Below, in pieces: positions 7,319 to 15,858 of a DNA stretch of 50,740 bases (positions within the stretch are counted from its first letter, which is position 1; the number at the start of each line of letters is the position of its first letter). Both the position numbers and the translations under genes were made by a program. The notes under the pieces were generated by a model that was not told the origin of the DNA, made no database searches, and saw nothing but the letters and a program-made list of their open reading frames with translations. Origin of the DNA: UBA4363 sp002393965 (lineage in GTDB: Bacteria; Bacteroidota; Bacteroidia; Bacteroidales; Paludibacteraceae); NCBI GenBank assembly GCA_946542925.1, contig CAMNLA010000012.1, positions 1-50,740 of the forward strand. The letters run 5' to 3'.

Positions 7319-9340
7319 TTAGCGCTTCAACACTTGATGAACATCATTTCGTACTGAATTAGCATTAAAACCAAATTTTTCATCCAAGACAGTATATGGT
7401 GCAGAAAATCCGAAATGGTCAAGTCCAAAAACCACCCCGTCTGCTCCGACCACACGTTGAAGGCACCCAGGAAGACCAGCGGTAAGTCCCATAACAGGAA
7501 CACCGCGAGGAATAACGGAATTACGATAAAGATCATCCTGTTGTAGGAAAAGTCCCACAGACGGGACCGACACTACATTCGCTCGGATTCCATCCTCTTG
7601 TAAGAGTGGTATTGCTTCGAGTAATGTTGCAACCTCCGAACCATTAGCTACAAGAATAATATCTGGATTCTTTTCTTCTCGTACAACGTAAGCTCCACGT
7701 TGAACCTTTAATGCTCGTGAATAATGGTCATCTATGTTTCGGATTCCTTGACGAGAGAGAATGAGAGTCGTCGGAGTAAACGTATTTTCCATCGCAAGTT
7801 TCCAAGAGACAGTAGTCTCATGAACATCTGCTGGACGAAGTACAAGCATACTGTTTCTACCACTATGATTCTTCAACTCTTCCAGCAGACGTACTTGGCT
7901 TTCTTGTTCAATAGGCTGATGTGTTGGCCCATCCTCTCCGACCCGAAACGCATCGTGCGTAAAGACGTACTTAACTGGCAACTCTTGTAAAGCAGACATA
8001 CGCATCGCAGGCTTCATGTAATCACTGAAGACAAAGAACGTAGCACAAACAGGTATGATGCCACCGTGAAGTGCTATTCCGTTCATAACACAAGCCATTG
8101 TCAACTCACTTACACCAGCTTGAAGGAATCCTCCAGAAAAATCTCCCTTTCGAAATGCATGCGTTTTCTTAAGAAAACCATCTGTCTTATCAGAATTGGA
8201 AAGATCTGCTGACGAAACAATCATATTTTCAATCTTCTCTGCAAACACTCCAAGTACTTTGCTTGATGCAACTCGAGTTGCTTTGTTTGCAGCCTGTTCT
8301 ATGCTTGAATAATCAACATCCGCAACTTGACCACTAAAGAATTTTCTAAGCTTCAGTGCCAAATCTGGATGTTTTACTTCCCAATCATGTTGTGTTTCAT
8401 ATCGTTTTTCAACAATTTCCTTCAATTGAAGTTCACGTTCAGCGTACAACTGACGAGTTTCATCAAATATAACAAACGGGTTTTCTGGATCTCCGCCAAG
8501 ATTGCAAATAGTTCTCTCTACATCGACTCCTGCTGCTGATAAGGGTTGTCCGTGCGTTGATATCAGACCCTCCATCGAACTTCCATCTGACGCAACAGCC
8601 CCTTTGGCCATAATCGTATGACCTATGATAAGTGTTGGTTTTTCCGTCTCTGCCAACGCCTTCTCCAATGCATCTGATATGGCTTTGGCATCATGTCCAT
8701 CAACATCAAGAACGGACCACCCCCAAGCCTGGTATTTTGCAGCAGTGTCTTCTGTTGTTACGTCTTCAACTCGAGTGGATAACTGTACTTCATTGGCATC
8801 ATAATACATAATCAGATTTCCCAACCCTAGTGTTCCAGCCAAACGACCGGCTCCTTGAGAAATCTCTTCTTGAATACCACCATCACTTATATAAGCAAAT
8901 GTTTTATGAGCCATCCACTCACCAAATCGCGCAACAAGGAAACGTTCCGCAATAGCTGCTCCAACTGCCATCGTGTGTCCCTGTCCTAAAGGTCCTGATG
9001 TATTTTCGATTCCTCGGCTCACATTGACTTCCGGATGACCTGGTGTCGCACTCCCCCATTGTCTGAATTGACGCAAATCATCCATCGAGTATTTCCCAGT
9101 AAAGGAAAGTACTGAATATAACATAGGAGACATATGCCCTGGGTCCAGAAAAAAACGGTCTCGATTAATCCAATCAGGATGTTGGGGATCATATACCAAG
9201 TATTTTGAGAAGAGTACATTAATAAAATCTGCTCCTCCCATAGCTCCTCCTGGATGACCGGACTTAGCCTTTTCTACCATTGCAGCCGTTAGAATCCTAA
9301 TGTTATCAGCCGCTCTATTGAGTGTTTCTATTGAGTTCAT
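7319..9340 (-). CDS. tkt: Transketolase
   Basis: 673 residues, the full length of bacterial transketolase. It moves two-carbon ketol units in the non-oxidative pentose phosphate pathway, using thiamine diphosphate and Mg2+. Features in order: the N-terminal ThDP domain with KSGHPGGAMGGAD (27-39), SDGGIQEEISQGAG with downstream DANEVQL (cofactor and metal-binding region), the pyrimidine-binding domain with FRKGDFSGGFLQAGVSE and HDAFRVGEDGPTHQPIEQ, then the C-terminal domain. The SDGGIQE form replaces the more usual GDG. Rng lies 22 bases upstream in the same direction, so they are probably co-transcribed. Confidence 0.96.
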   Translation of the reverse strand: MNSIETLNRAADNIRILTAAMVEKAKSGHPGGAMGGADFINVLFSKYLVYDPQHPDWINRDRFFLDPGHMSPMLYSVLSFTGKYSMDDLRQFRQWGSATPGHPEVNVSRGIENTSGPLGQGHTMAVGAAIAERFLVARFGEWMAHKTFAYISDGGIQEEISQGAGRLAGTLGLGNLIMYYDANEVQLSTRVEDVTTEDTAAKYQAWGWSVLDVDGHDAKAISDALEKALAETEKPTLIIGHTIMAKGAVASDGSSMEGLISTHGQPLSAAGVDVERTICNLGGDPENPFVIFDETRQLYAERELQLKEIVEKRYETQHDWEVKHPDLALKLRKFFSGQVADVDYSSIEQAANKATRVASSKVLGVFAEKIENMIVSSADLSNSDKTDGFLKKTHAFRKGDFSGGFLQAGVSELTMACVMNGIALHGGIIPVCATFFVFSDYMKPAMRMSALQELPVKYVFTHDAFRVGEDGPTHQPIEQESQVRLLEELKNHSGRNSMLVLRPADVHETTVSWKLAMENTFTPTTLILSRQGIRNIDDHYSRALKVQRGAYVVREEKNPDIILVANGSEVATLLEAIPLLQEDGIRANVVSVPSVGLFLQQDDLYRNSVIPRGVPVMGLTAGLPGCLQRVVGADGVVFGLDHFGFSAPYTVLDEKFGFNANSVRNDVHQVLKR

Positions 9341-9362
9341 TGTCAGTTTTTTGTTTCCTGTT

Positions 9363-10958
9363 TTAAATGCCCTTTGTTTCCATCTCTTCCTTCAAATCAA
9401 TTTCTTCCCTGTTCGGTCCATAAAATTTATATTGAAGAAATCCGAGCTTCTGCGATGGAATGACCTTGCATCCGAATCCATACTTCATTTTCCACCTCAT
9501 TTCCTCAGAAAAAAAACCCTGTTTGATATAAGCAGCAACATAAGGATGAACATGAAGAGTAAATTTTTTTATTCCCAGTTTATTGACCATTATGGCAATT
9601 TTGCTTTCCAACTGATCGGTAAATAGAATGGAGGGTTTAATCCTTCCCTTGCCATAACAAGTGGGACAGGTCTCTTCTACATCTACAAAAGTAACAGGAC
9701 GTACTCGTTGACGCGTGATTTGCATGACGCAAAACTTACTCAAAGGCAATACATTATGTTTTGCCCTGTCGTTCACCATCATAGCACGCATATGATCATA
9801 TAGGGCTCTTTTATGCTCGCTCTCTACCATATCTATAAAATCGATAGATATAATACCTCCCATATCGCGAAGACGAAACTGACGTGCAATTTCTTCAGCT
9901 GCTGCCATATTGACATTTAGCGCATTCTCTTCTTGTCCATTGGCAGATTTATTTCGGTTGCCGCTATTGACGTCTATCACGTGCATTGCCTCTGTCTGCT
10001 CTATAATGAGGTATGCACCATTCTTAAAAGGTACTATCTTACCAAACGAAGACTTTATCTGCTTTGTTATATTGTATTCGTCAAAAACAGGTAGATTTCC
10101 TTTGTAGAGCTTTACTTTCTCACTCGAAGATGCATCAATTAAACCTATATAACTTCTGATTTCATCATAATAGGATTGATTGTTGACAACAATCGAGTCA
10201 AACGAGGAATTGAATATATCTCGAATAATGCCTATTGTTCGGCCTATTTCCTCATTTACGCGCGTAATACCTTTCGATTGTTGTGTCTTTCGAACAGCAT
10301 CATTCCATCTACCCAACAGAACCTTAAGCTCGTTATCTAATTCCGCTGCTCCTTTATTTTCTGCCACAGTCCGAATAATCACACCAAAATGATTCGGTTT
10401 CAGACTCTGTATCAACTGCTTGAGGCGCAGACGTTCTTCTTTAGCCTTTATTTTTTGCGAAACGTTGACTTTATCCGAAAAAGGAATGAGTACAAGAAAT
10501 CGACCTGCAATAGAAATCTCTGAAGTCAAACGTGGTCCTTTAGTCGAAATCGGTTCTTTTGCTATTTGAACAAGAATCTCCTGTCCTGTCTTTAATACGT
10601 CAGAAATTGTACCATCTTTCGACAGCTCGGTTGCAAGAATTTTCTTGCCAATAATGGGTGTGTGACGACGATCACCCAAAGCTTGACGAGTAAAATTCTG
10701 AAGAGATAAGAAATGCGGACCCAAATCTAAATAATGCAAAAATGCATCTTTTTCGTAACCCACATCTACAAATGCCGCATTTAGTCCCGGCATCAGTTTT
10801 TTTACCCTTCCCAAATAGATGTCCCCCACAGCAAAATCATTCGACAACATGCTTTCCTTGTGGACTTCAACCAAACGCTTGTCCTCCAGCAAAGCTATCG
10901 TAACCTCTGCGGCCTCTACATCTATAACCAATTCACAATTCACTTCTCTGCTTTTCAA
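9363..10958 (-). CDS. rng: Ribonuclease G/E family endoribonuclease
   Basis: 531 residues. An S1 RNA-binding domain lies at about 38-120 (GDIYLGRVKKLMPGLNAAFVDVGYEKDAFLH is its signature region), followed by the RNase H-like and DNase I-like catalytic parts (HVIDVNSGNR and GIISIDFIDM, each with the metal-binding Asp) and the Zn-link cysteines (CPTCYGKG). It processes rRNA and turns over mRNA. The length fits RNase G rather than the long RNase E. No ATG is available near the conserved N-terminus: a TAG closes the frame 15 bases upstream, so the start is the TTG at 10958 (or a GTG five codons later). A hairpin with a T run lies immediately upstream. Confidence 0.93.
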   Translation of the reverse strand: MKSREVNCELVIDVEAAEVTIALLEDKRLVEVHKESMLSNDFAVGDIYLGRVKKLMPGLNAAFVDVGYEKDAFLHYLDLGPHFLSLQNFTRQALGDRRHTPIIGKKILATELSKDGTISDVLKTGQEILVQIAKEPISTKGPRLTSEISIAGRFLVLIPFSDKVNVSQKIKAKEERLRLKQLIQSLKPNHFGVIIRTVAENKGAAELDNELKVLLGRWNDAVRKTQQSKGITRVNEEIGRTIGIIRDIFNSSFDSIVVNNQSYYDEIRSYIGLIDASSSEKVKLYKGNLPVFDEYNITKQIKSSFGKIVPFKNGAYLIIEQTEAMHVIDVNSGNRNKSANGQEENALNVNMAAAEEIARQFRLRDMGGIISIDFIDMVESEHKRALYDHMRAMMVNDRAKHNVLPLSKFCVMQITRQRVRPVTFVDVEETCPTCYGKGRIKPSILFTDQLESKIAIMVNKLGIKKFTLHVHPYVAAYIKQGFFSEEMRWKMKYGFGCKVIPSQKLGFLQYKFYGPNREEIDLKEEMETKGI

Positions 10959-10978
10959 ACTATGTTTTTCCTAAAAAA

Positions 10979-11029
10979 GAAGAAACAAACCTAATGTTCT
11001 TTTTCGGAGGACTTTAAGTTTGTTTCTTT
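10979..11029 (-). terminator. Hairpin with T run between the small basic protein gene and rng
   Basis: On the minus strand AGAAACAAAC near 11029-11020 pairs with GTTTGTTTCT near 10990-10981, and the 3' arm runs straight into TTCTTTTTT. It lies 60-110 bases after the stop codon of the 30-residue gene and ends about 20 bases before the rng start, so it may act as a terminator with readthrough, or as an attenuator or processing site in the rng leader (inference). Confidence 0.6.
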
Positions 11030-11091
11030 TTCCTTTCAAGAAACGAGCATCTTTCTTAAGGCACTCATTTCCCAAGACCTTAAGCAACAGA

Positions 11092-11184
11092 CTATTTGTT
11101 CTTCTTATGTCTGTTCTTTCTCAGTCTTTTCTTACGCTTATGCGTAGACATTTTATGTCTTTTTCTTTTCTTTCCGCTTGGCAT
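11092..11184 (-). CDS. 30-residue basic protein, AURKAIP1/COX24 domain family (ribosome-associated)
   Basis: ATG at 11184-11182, TAG at 11094-11092; 30 codons, 20 of them Lys or Arg: it opens MPSGKKRKRHKMSTHKRKKR and ends with more Lys, Arg, His and Asn. This is the short Bacteroidota protein annotated as AURKAIP1/COX24 domain-containing, the bacterial counterpart of the mitochondrial small-subunit protein mS38. The gene is too short for most ORF callers. Its position between HU and rng on the same strand matches what I know of other Bacteroidota genomes. A structural ribosomal role is a family inference; the sequence alone shows only a tiny, extremely basic, RNA-binding-like peptide. Confidence 0.85.
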   Translation of the reverse strand: MPSGKKRKRHKMSTHKRKKRLRKNRHKKNK

Positions 11185-11283
11185 AATAGTATATTTTTAT
11201 TATATTATTAGAATTTTTTTCGAAACACTCCTTAATTTTTCACGAAAAACAACAGCCGATTTTAACCTGATGTTCCCAGTGTC

Positions 11284-11556
11284 TTATTTTACCATGGCAC
11301 TGAAGGTCTTGGCAGGTTTAAAAGCAGGAATGTTATGCTCTGGAATCTCAATAGCCGTATTCTTTGAAATATTGCGTGCCGTTTTCTTTGCTCTCTTTTT
11401 GACAATAAAACTGCCAAATCCTCTCAAGTAGACATTTTCATTCTTTGACAAAGAACCCTTCACCTGCTCCATGAAGGATTCCACACTTCTCAACACCGTC
11501 AACTTGTCAATACCCGTTTCTTTTGCAATCGCATTAACAATTTCTGCTTTTGTCAT
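11284..11556 (-). CDS. HU-family DNA-binding protein
   Basis: 90 residues from the ATG at 11556 (MTKAEIVNAIAKETGIDKL), the standard HU start and length; the frame extends upstream through the promoter, which argues against the longer form. The DNA-binding arm region FGSFIVKKRAKKTARNI...IPEHNIPAFKPAK is intact, with the conserved proline at the arm tip. It bends and compacts DNA as a dimer. A well-spaced promoter lies about 90 bases upstream, giving it its own transcript; the COX24-like gene follows after 99 bases. Confidence 0.95.
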   Translation of the reverse strand: MTKAEIVNAIAKETGIDKLTVLRSVESFMEQVKGSLSKNENVYLRGFGSFIVKKRAKKTARNISKNTAIEIPEHNIPAFKPAKTFSAMVK

Positions 11557-11645
11557 TATTCTATATATTTTGTATTTATTTATCAAACTCTCTTTCTGGT
11601 TATGCATAAGCACTCCATACTCATACACTTACCATTTTGGGTTTG

Positions 11646-11676
11646 CAAATGTAGAGTTTTTATTTTACCCAGCAAA
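11646..11676 (-). promoter_or_regulatory. Promoter of the HU gene
   Basis: On the minus strand TTTG (11676-11673), 19 bases, then TACATTTG (11653-11646): both Bacteroidota elements with ideal spacing. Leader about 85 bases to the ATG at 11556. Confidence 0.8.
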
Positions 11677-11730
11677 AAAAACTCCCCTAAATTTGTATGC
11701 GTTTTCTAACATCACAAACGATTGATTCTT

Positions 11731-12837
11731 ATGTCGACAAACGATACGTTTTTCCCAATTAACACCTTTCAGAAAAAATTGCACGAATGGTATGCTGCCA
11801 ACCACCGGTCTCTCCCCTGGAGAGAAACGAAAGACCCATATTTGATTTGGTTGTCCGAAATTATCCTTCAACAAACAAGGGTGGCTCAAGGGACTGAATA
11901 CTACCTTCGGTTTGCTTCTCGATGGCCGACGCTCCAATCTTTAGCCATGGCAAAAGAACAAGATGTACTGAAAGAATGGCAAGGATTAGGATATTATTCC
12001 AGAGCTCGTAATTTGCTTACTGCAGCAAGAAATATGTTTGCCACTTTCGGAAAATTCCCCGACTCTTATGAGGAAATCCTGCATCAAAAAGGCATTGGAC
12101 CTTATACTGCCGCCGCTGTATCGTCGATTGCATACGACTTGCCTTATGCTGTTCTTGACGGCAATGTCTTTCGATTTGTTTCCCGACTTTTCGGCATAGC
12201 AACGCCTATCGACTCAGTCGCTGGGAAAAAGGAGTTCTACAAAATGACTGAATCTTTACTTGATAGAACAAATGCAGGACTACACAACCAGGCCATGATG
12301 GAATTCGGTGCTGTCCAATGCATTCCGACACGTCCCGAATGCTCTGTCTGCCCTTTCCAATCATATTGCGTTGCACTTTCCAATCATTCTGTTAACAGTT
12401 TGCCTGTTAAAACAAAAAGAAACAAATCTAAGGATCGCTTTTTTAATTATCTGTTCCTCTCTGAAAAATCAGAAAACAACGTTTTTACATTGCTGCAAAA
12501 ACGAACGGGAAGGGATATATGGAAAAATCTCTACGAATTCCCATTAATTGAGTCGGACCATTGTTTTACAGACTTCGAACTTCTACACCAAGGGAACCTC
12601 CTGTCTCTTTTTCCCGAAGCAGACAATCCCACCATTCTTTCGCCCTCTTTTTCCATTCGACACGTCCTTTCGCACCAAAACATATATGCCCGATTCTTTT
12701 CTATCAGTTTAACAAATCTGCAAGCACCACATGGATACCTTAAAATTCCGATTTCTGCCATCGACACATATCCCATTTCTCGTCTGACTGAAATCTTTTT
12801 GGACTCTTTCCTCTCTCAAATCCAAAATAGTCAGTAA
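11731..12837 (+). CDS. mutY: A/G-specific adenine DNA glycosylase
   Basis: 368 residues from the ATG at 11731; an upstream in-frame TTG is less likely. MutY removes adenine mispaired with 8-oxoguanine. Visible: LPWRETKDPYLIWLSEIILQ with catalytic Glu43, the helix-hairpin-helix GIGPYTAAAV (121-130), Asp143 in VLDGNVFR, and the 4Fe-4S ligands C197, C204, C207 and C213 with the exact C-x6-C-x2-C-x5-C spacing. The C-terminal NUDIX-like 8-oxoG recognition domain occupies about 230-365 (FNYLFLSEKSENNVFTLLQKR, and later FSIRHVLSHQNIYARFF). It starts the conserved mutY-ssb-gldE-gldD block and is divergent from HU. Confidence 0.95.
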   Translation: MSTNDTFFPINTFQKKLHEWYAANHRSLPWRETKDPYLIWLSEIILQQTRVAQGTEYYLRFASRWPTLQSLAMAKEQDVLKEWQGLGYYSRARNLLTAARNMFATFGKFPDSYEEILHQKGIGPYTAAAVSSIAYDLPYAVLDGNVFRFVSRLFGIATPIDSVAGKKEFYKMTESLLDRTNAGLHNQAMMEFGAVQCIPTRPECSVCPFQSYCVALSNHSVNSLPVKTKRNKSKDRFFNYLFLSEKSENNVFTLLQKRTGRDIWKNLYEFPLIESDHCFTDFELLHQGNLLSLFPEADNPTILSPSFSIRHVLSHQNIYARFFSISLTNLQAPHGYLKIPISAIDTYPISRLTEIFLDSFLSQIQNSQ

Positions 12838-12885
12838 ATTTACACCCGTTTTTTAGTTTTATTCTGAATAAAGATTAAGAACTTT

Positions 12886-13269
12886 ATGTCTCTGAACAAA
12901 GTTATTCTGATTGGCAACGTAGGGCGCGAACCCGATGTAAAATATTTCGATACAGATAGTGCAGTTGCTAATTTTACATTAGCTACTAACGAACGCGGAT
13001 ACACCCTATCCGATGGAACACAAATGCCAGAAAGAACCGATTGGCATAATATTGCTGTCAGACGACGCGACCTCGTTTCGTTTGTTGAACGATATGTCCA
13101 CAAAGGTAATCTAGTGACAGTTGAAGGAAAAATACGCTACCGCGAATACATGAAAGGGGACATAAAACACTTTGTAACAGAAATCATTGCTGAAAAAGTC
13201 GATTTTTTCAACATCGTACGGAAAACAGAAAACAATAATACCGATACTGGCAGCAAAATAACGGAATAA
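12886..13269 (+). CDS. ssb: Single-stranded DNA-binding protein, short, without acidic tip
   Basis: 127 residues with a complete OB fold: MSLNKVILIGNVGREPDVKY at the start, FTLATNERG, DWHNIAVR and GNLVTVEGKIRYREY. The C-terminus is short and ends TGSKITE; the usual flexible linker and the acidic tip (DDDIPF type) that recruits partner proteins are absent. The gene lies 48 bases after mutY and in the same frame as gldE, 12 bases before the latter's start. In Bacteroidota an ssb copy between mutY and gldE is common, so this may be the usual one with a reduced tail, or a second copy beside a standard ssb elsewhere (inference). Confidence 0.92.
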   Translation: MSLNKVILIGNVGREPDVKYFDTDSAVANFTLATNERGYTLSDGTQMPERTDWHNIAVRRRDLVSFVERYVHKGNLVTVEGKIRYREYMKGDIKHFVTEIIAEKVDFFNIVRKTENNNTDTGSKITE

Positions 13270-13281
13270 GAATCTACAGTT

Positions 13282-14640
13282 TTGCTTCCTCAAACTAATC
13301 TCCTTTTTATTTTGGCTTCTTTTCCTATACAGTTTTTAGGTTTCGATTTCTCTTCCTATCTCTCTTTCTCCGCCACTATTCTCTTTCTACTTCTTTCGGC
13401 TTTTATGTCTGCATCCGAAGTCGCTTTTTTTTCTTTGACTCCAGCTGACATCCAGATTTTACAGAACACCGATCGCAGAAATGACAAGTTGGCCCTGAAT
13501 TTAATCTCAAATCCTCAACGTCTACTTGCCACAATCCTGACTGGCAACAATCTGGTAAATATCACCATCGTCATTCTTTCTACCTTCACCACTCATCGCA
13601 TCTTCAATTTTGGAGAACATGCTATCTGGGAATTTATTTTCCAAACCGTATTCATAACATTTCTTTTACTTCTCTTCGGTGAAATTATCCCTAAAATATA
13701 TGCCACCTTCTCACGACTGGGTGTTGCGAGAAGACACGCTCCCATCCTTTATGCATTCTCATCTCTGTTCTATCCTGTATCCAAAATCCTGATAGGAACT
13801 TCTGGCATCTTCAGCAAAAAATTGGAAAAAGCCCACCATACATCCATTTCCGTTGACGAACTGTCTACAGCATTAGAACTCACTAGCAAAAACGAAAAAA
13901 TATCCGAAGAGAGCGAACTGCTCAAGGGCATTATCAATTTCGGTAACATTTCTGTCAACCAGGTGATGACTGCCCGTTTGAACATGACATGCCTCAACAT
14001 CTCCTCTCCCTTCAAGAAAGTCCTTAGTCTTGTAGCCGAAACCGGATATTCTCGCATCCCTGTATTCAGCGGTTCTGAAGATAATATACGCGGTATTCTC
14101 TATGTCAAAGATCTGTTGCCTCATCTCGACAAAGGAGACAATTTTCGTTGGCAGTCTCTGGTTCGTAATGCGTATTTCGTACCAGAAACCAAAATGATCG
14201 ATGACCTCCTGACAGACTTCCAGAAAAACAAGATTCACATAGCCATTGTTGTGGATGAATACGGCGGAACTTCCGGAGTAGTCACAATGAAGGACATCCT
14301 GGAAGAAATCATAGGTAATATCAGCGACGAATACGACGACGAGGAACCCACACTATATCATAAATTAGGTCCGTCTTCATACCTTTTTGAAGCGAAAATT
14401 CCTCTCAATGACTTTTTTCGCATCGAAGGTATTTTCGAAGATGACTTTAACGATCTTTCCGATGAAGTCGAAACACTGGCTGGACTGATTCTCGAAATAA
14501 AAGGCGAGATACCTGTCAATAAGGAAAAGATTCTTTACAAGAACTACGAGTTTCTGATCGAAAGAGCGGACAACCGTCACATCGTCTCTGTTCGGCTCAA
14601 TATTCTCCCACACGAAACTTCCACTCAAAACAAACAATGA
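13282..14640 (+). CDS. gldE: Gliding-motility-associated protein GldE (CNNM/CorC-type membrane protein)
   Basis: 452 residues. N-terminal hydrophobic CNNM/DUF21 domain (about 15-190: ATILFLLLSAFMSASEVAFF, TILTGNNLVNITIVIL), a pair of CBS domains (about 210-330: VMTARLNMTCLN, TGYSRIPVFSG, IAIVVDEYGGTSGVVTMKDI) and the CorC_HlyC domain at the end. GldE is needed with GldD for gliding and T9SS function in Flavobacterium; in non-gliding Bacteroidales it is taken to support the secretion system. There is no ATG near the conserved start: the ssb stop codon is in the same frame and the only standard start candidate is the TTG at 13282. It overlaps gldD by ATGA. Confidence 0.92.
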   Translation: MLPQTNLLFILASFPIQFLGFDFSSYLSFSATILFLLLSAFMSASEVAFFSLTPADIQILQNTDRRNDKLALNLISNPQRLLATILTGNNLVNITIVILSTFTTHRIFNFGEHAIWEFIFQTVFITFLLLLFGEIIPKIYATFSRLGVARRHAPILYAFSSLFYPVSKILIGTSGIFSKKLEKAHHTSISVDELSTALELTSKNEKISEESELLKGIINFGNISVNQVMTARLNMTCLNISSPFKKVLSLVAETGYSRIPVFSGSEDNIRGILYVKDLLPHLDKGDNFRWQSLVRNAYFVPETKMIDDLLTDFQKNKIHIAIVVDEYGGTSGVVTMKDILEEIIGNISDEYDDEEPTLYHKLGPSSYLFEAKIPLNDFFRIEGIFEDDFNDLSDEVETLAGLILEIKGEIPVNKEKILYKNYEFLIERADNRHIVSVRLNILPHETSTQNKQ

Positions 14641-15203
14641 AACATATTCTGCTCATAATTTGCACTGCCGTTCTGTTTGTTTCGTGTTCACACGAGACTC
14701 CTAAACCTTATGGATATTTCCGAATCGACCTTCCTCAGCATGAATACATATCCTACGATAGCATTTACCCTCCATGCTCCTTTGATGTGTCCGCTTTTTC
14801 GCAAGTTATAAACCGCAAGGCTCGGGACGGAAAAAGCGAATGGATTGACATTGTATATCCGTCTCTGAATGGTCGTATTTATTGTAACTACACAGACATA
14901 AATGGAAATTTCAGGGCTCTGAGTGAGGATAGTCGTAATCTCGTTTACAAACACACCGTGCGGGCCGATGCAATCATCGAACACCCTTTTGAAAACCAAG
15001 AAAACCATGTTTATGGTATTCTCTATGAAATTACAGGTAATGCAGCATCACCAATTCAGTTCATCGTAACCGATAGTACCCGTCACTTCCTTCGTGGCTC
15101 GCTCTATTTCAACAATACCCCGAACGCCGACTCGATTGCACCCGTTACCGCATATATCGAATCCGACATTCGACATCTTATTGAATCTGTCAATTGGAAA
15201 TAA
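14637..15203 (+). CDS. gldD: Gliding motility lipoprotein GldD
   Basis: 188 residues, usual length. Signal peptide with a lipobox ending in Cys17 (AVLFVSC), so it is a membrane-anchored lipoprotein. Family features: KPYGYFRIDLPQHEY near the N-terminus, FDVSAFSQVINR, WIDIVYPSLNGRIYCNYT, and HVYGILYEITGNAASPIQFI. GldD and GldE are linked to gliding and type IX secretion in Bacteroidota. The ATG overlaps the gldE stop codon, so translation is probably coupled. The window itself contains T9SS cargo proteins (1987-2481 and 44979-47486), consistent with an active system. Confidence 0.93.
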   Translation: MKHILLIICTAVLFVSCSHETPKPYGYFRIDLPQHEYISYDSIYPPCSFDVSAFSQVINRKARDGKSEWIDIVYPSLNGRIYCNYTDINGNFRALSEDSRNLVYKHTVRADAIIEHPFENQENHVYGILYEITGNAASPIQFIVTDSTRHFLRGSLYFNNTPNADSIAPVTAYIESDIRHLIESVNWK

Positions 15204-15213
15204 AAGATTCCAG

Positions 15214-15858
15214 ATGCCGCTGCTGAAAATATTCCACCCCACTACTGATAGCCAGATAGGCATCTGGAAAATATCCGAATCCACTTCGGAACTATCCGCC
15301 ATGCTTCCTCACGAAATTTTGAACGACGATCTTTTTAGTCTTATTTCTGCTCCCTCTCGCCGTAAGGAATTTCTTGCTGTCAGATGCCTTCTGCAAAAGA
15401 TGACTGATTCTTCCTTACGTATCGCTTACAACAATCGAAAACCCATACTTGTCAACGACAACCGAAGAATTAGCATTTCTCACTCCAAAGATTTCGCAAC
15501 CATAGCTCTTCTTCCTGAACACAATACATCCGCAATTGATATCGAGTGTTTTTCTGGACGGGCACTTCGAATCGCCGAGAAATTCCTTTCCTGCTCGGAA
15601 TTACAGTTTATTCAGTCTTCCTCCAACCCGGATTTTTTCGCAACCCTCTTTTGGTCCATCAAGGAGTCTGTATTTAAATCTATGGACGATGGTTGTTATG
15701 ATTTTCGATCGCATATTACAATTCATACAGATACCTTTCCTTCTTCGCTGAATGGAACTTGCACTGCATCCGAGTCCTGTTCACATAACAAGACATTATT
15801 CCATGTCCAATATTGGAAATCTCATCACTTCATTCTGACTTTCGCTTCTCCATTATGA
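15214..15858 (+). CDS. 4'-phosphopantetheinyl transferase superfamily protein
   Basis: 214 residues from the ATG at 15214, ten bases after gldD; the longer frame would lie inside gldD. Sfp-type motifs: ISISHSKDFATIAL (86-99), AIDIECF (107-113) with metal ligands Asp109 and Glu111, and WSIKESVFK (147-155) with Glu151. It attaches phosphopantetheine to a carrier protein; the target is not visible here. Overlaps pcrB by ATGA. The same order after gldD is common in Bacteroidota. Confidence 0.88.
   Translation: MPLLKIFHPTTDSQIGIWKISESTSELSAMLPHEILNDDLFSLISAPSRRKEFLAVRCLLQKMTDSSLRIAYNNRKPILVNDNRRISISHSKDFATIALLPEHNTSAIDIECFSGRALRIAEKFLSCSELQFIQSSSNPDFFATLFWSIKESVFKSMDDGCYDFRSHITIHTDTFPSSLNGTCTASESCSHNKTLFHVQYWKSHHFILTFASPL

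Noticed and set aside
13282..14640. Hemolysin or Mg/Co efflux (CorC) protein
   Set aside because: CNNM-CBS-CorC domains are shared, but the direct overlap with gldD and the mutY-ssb context identify GldE.
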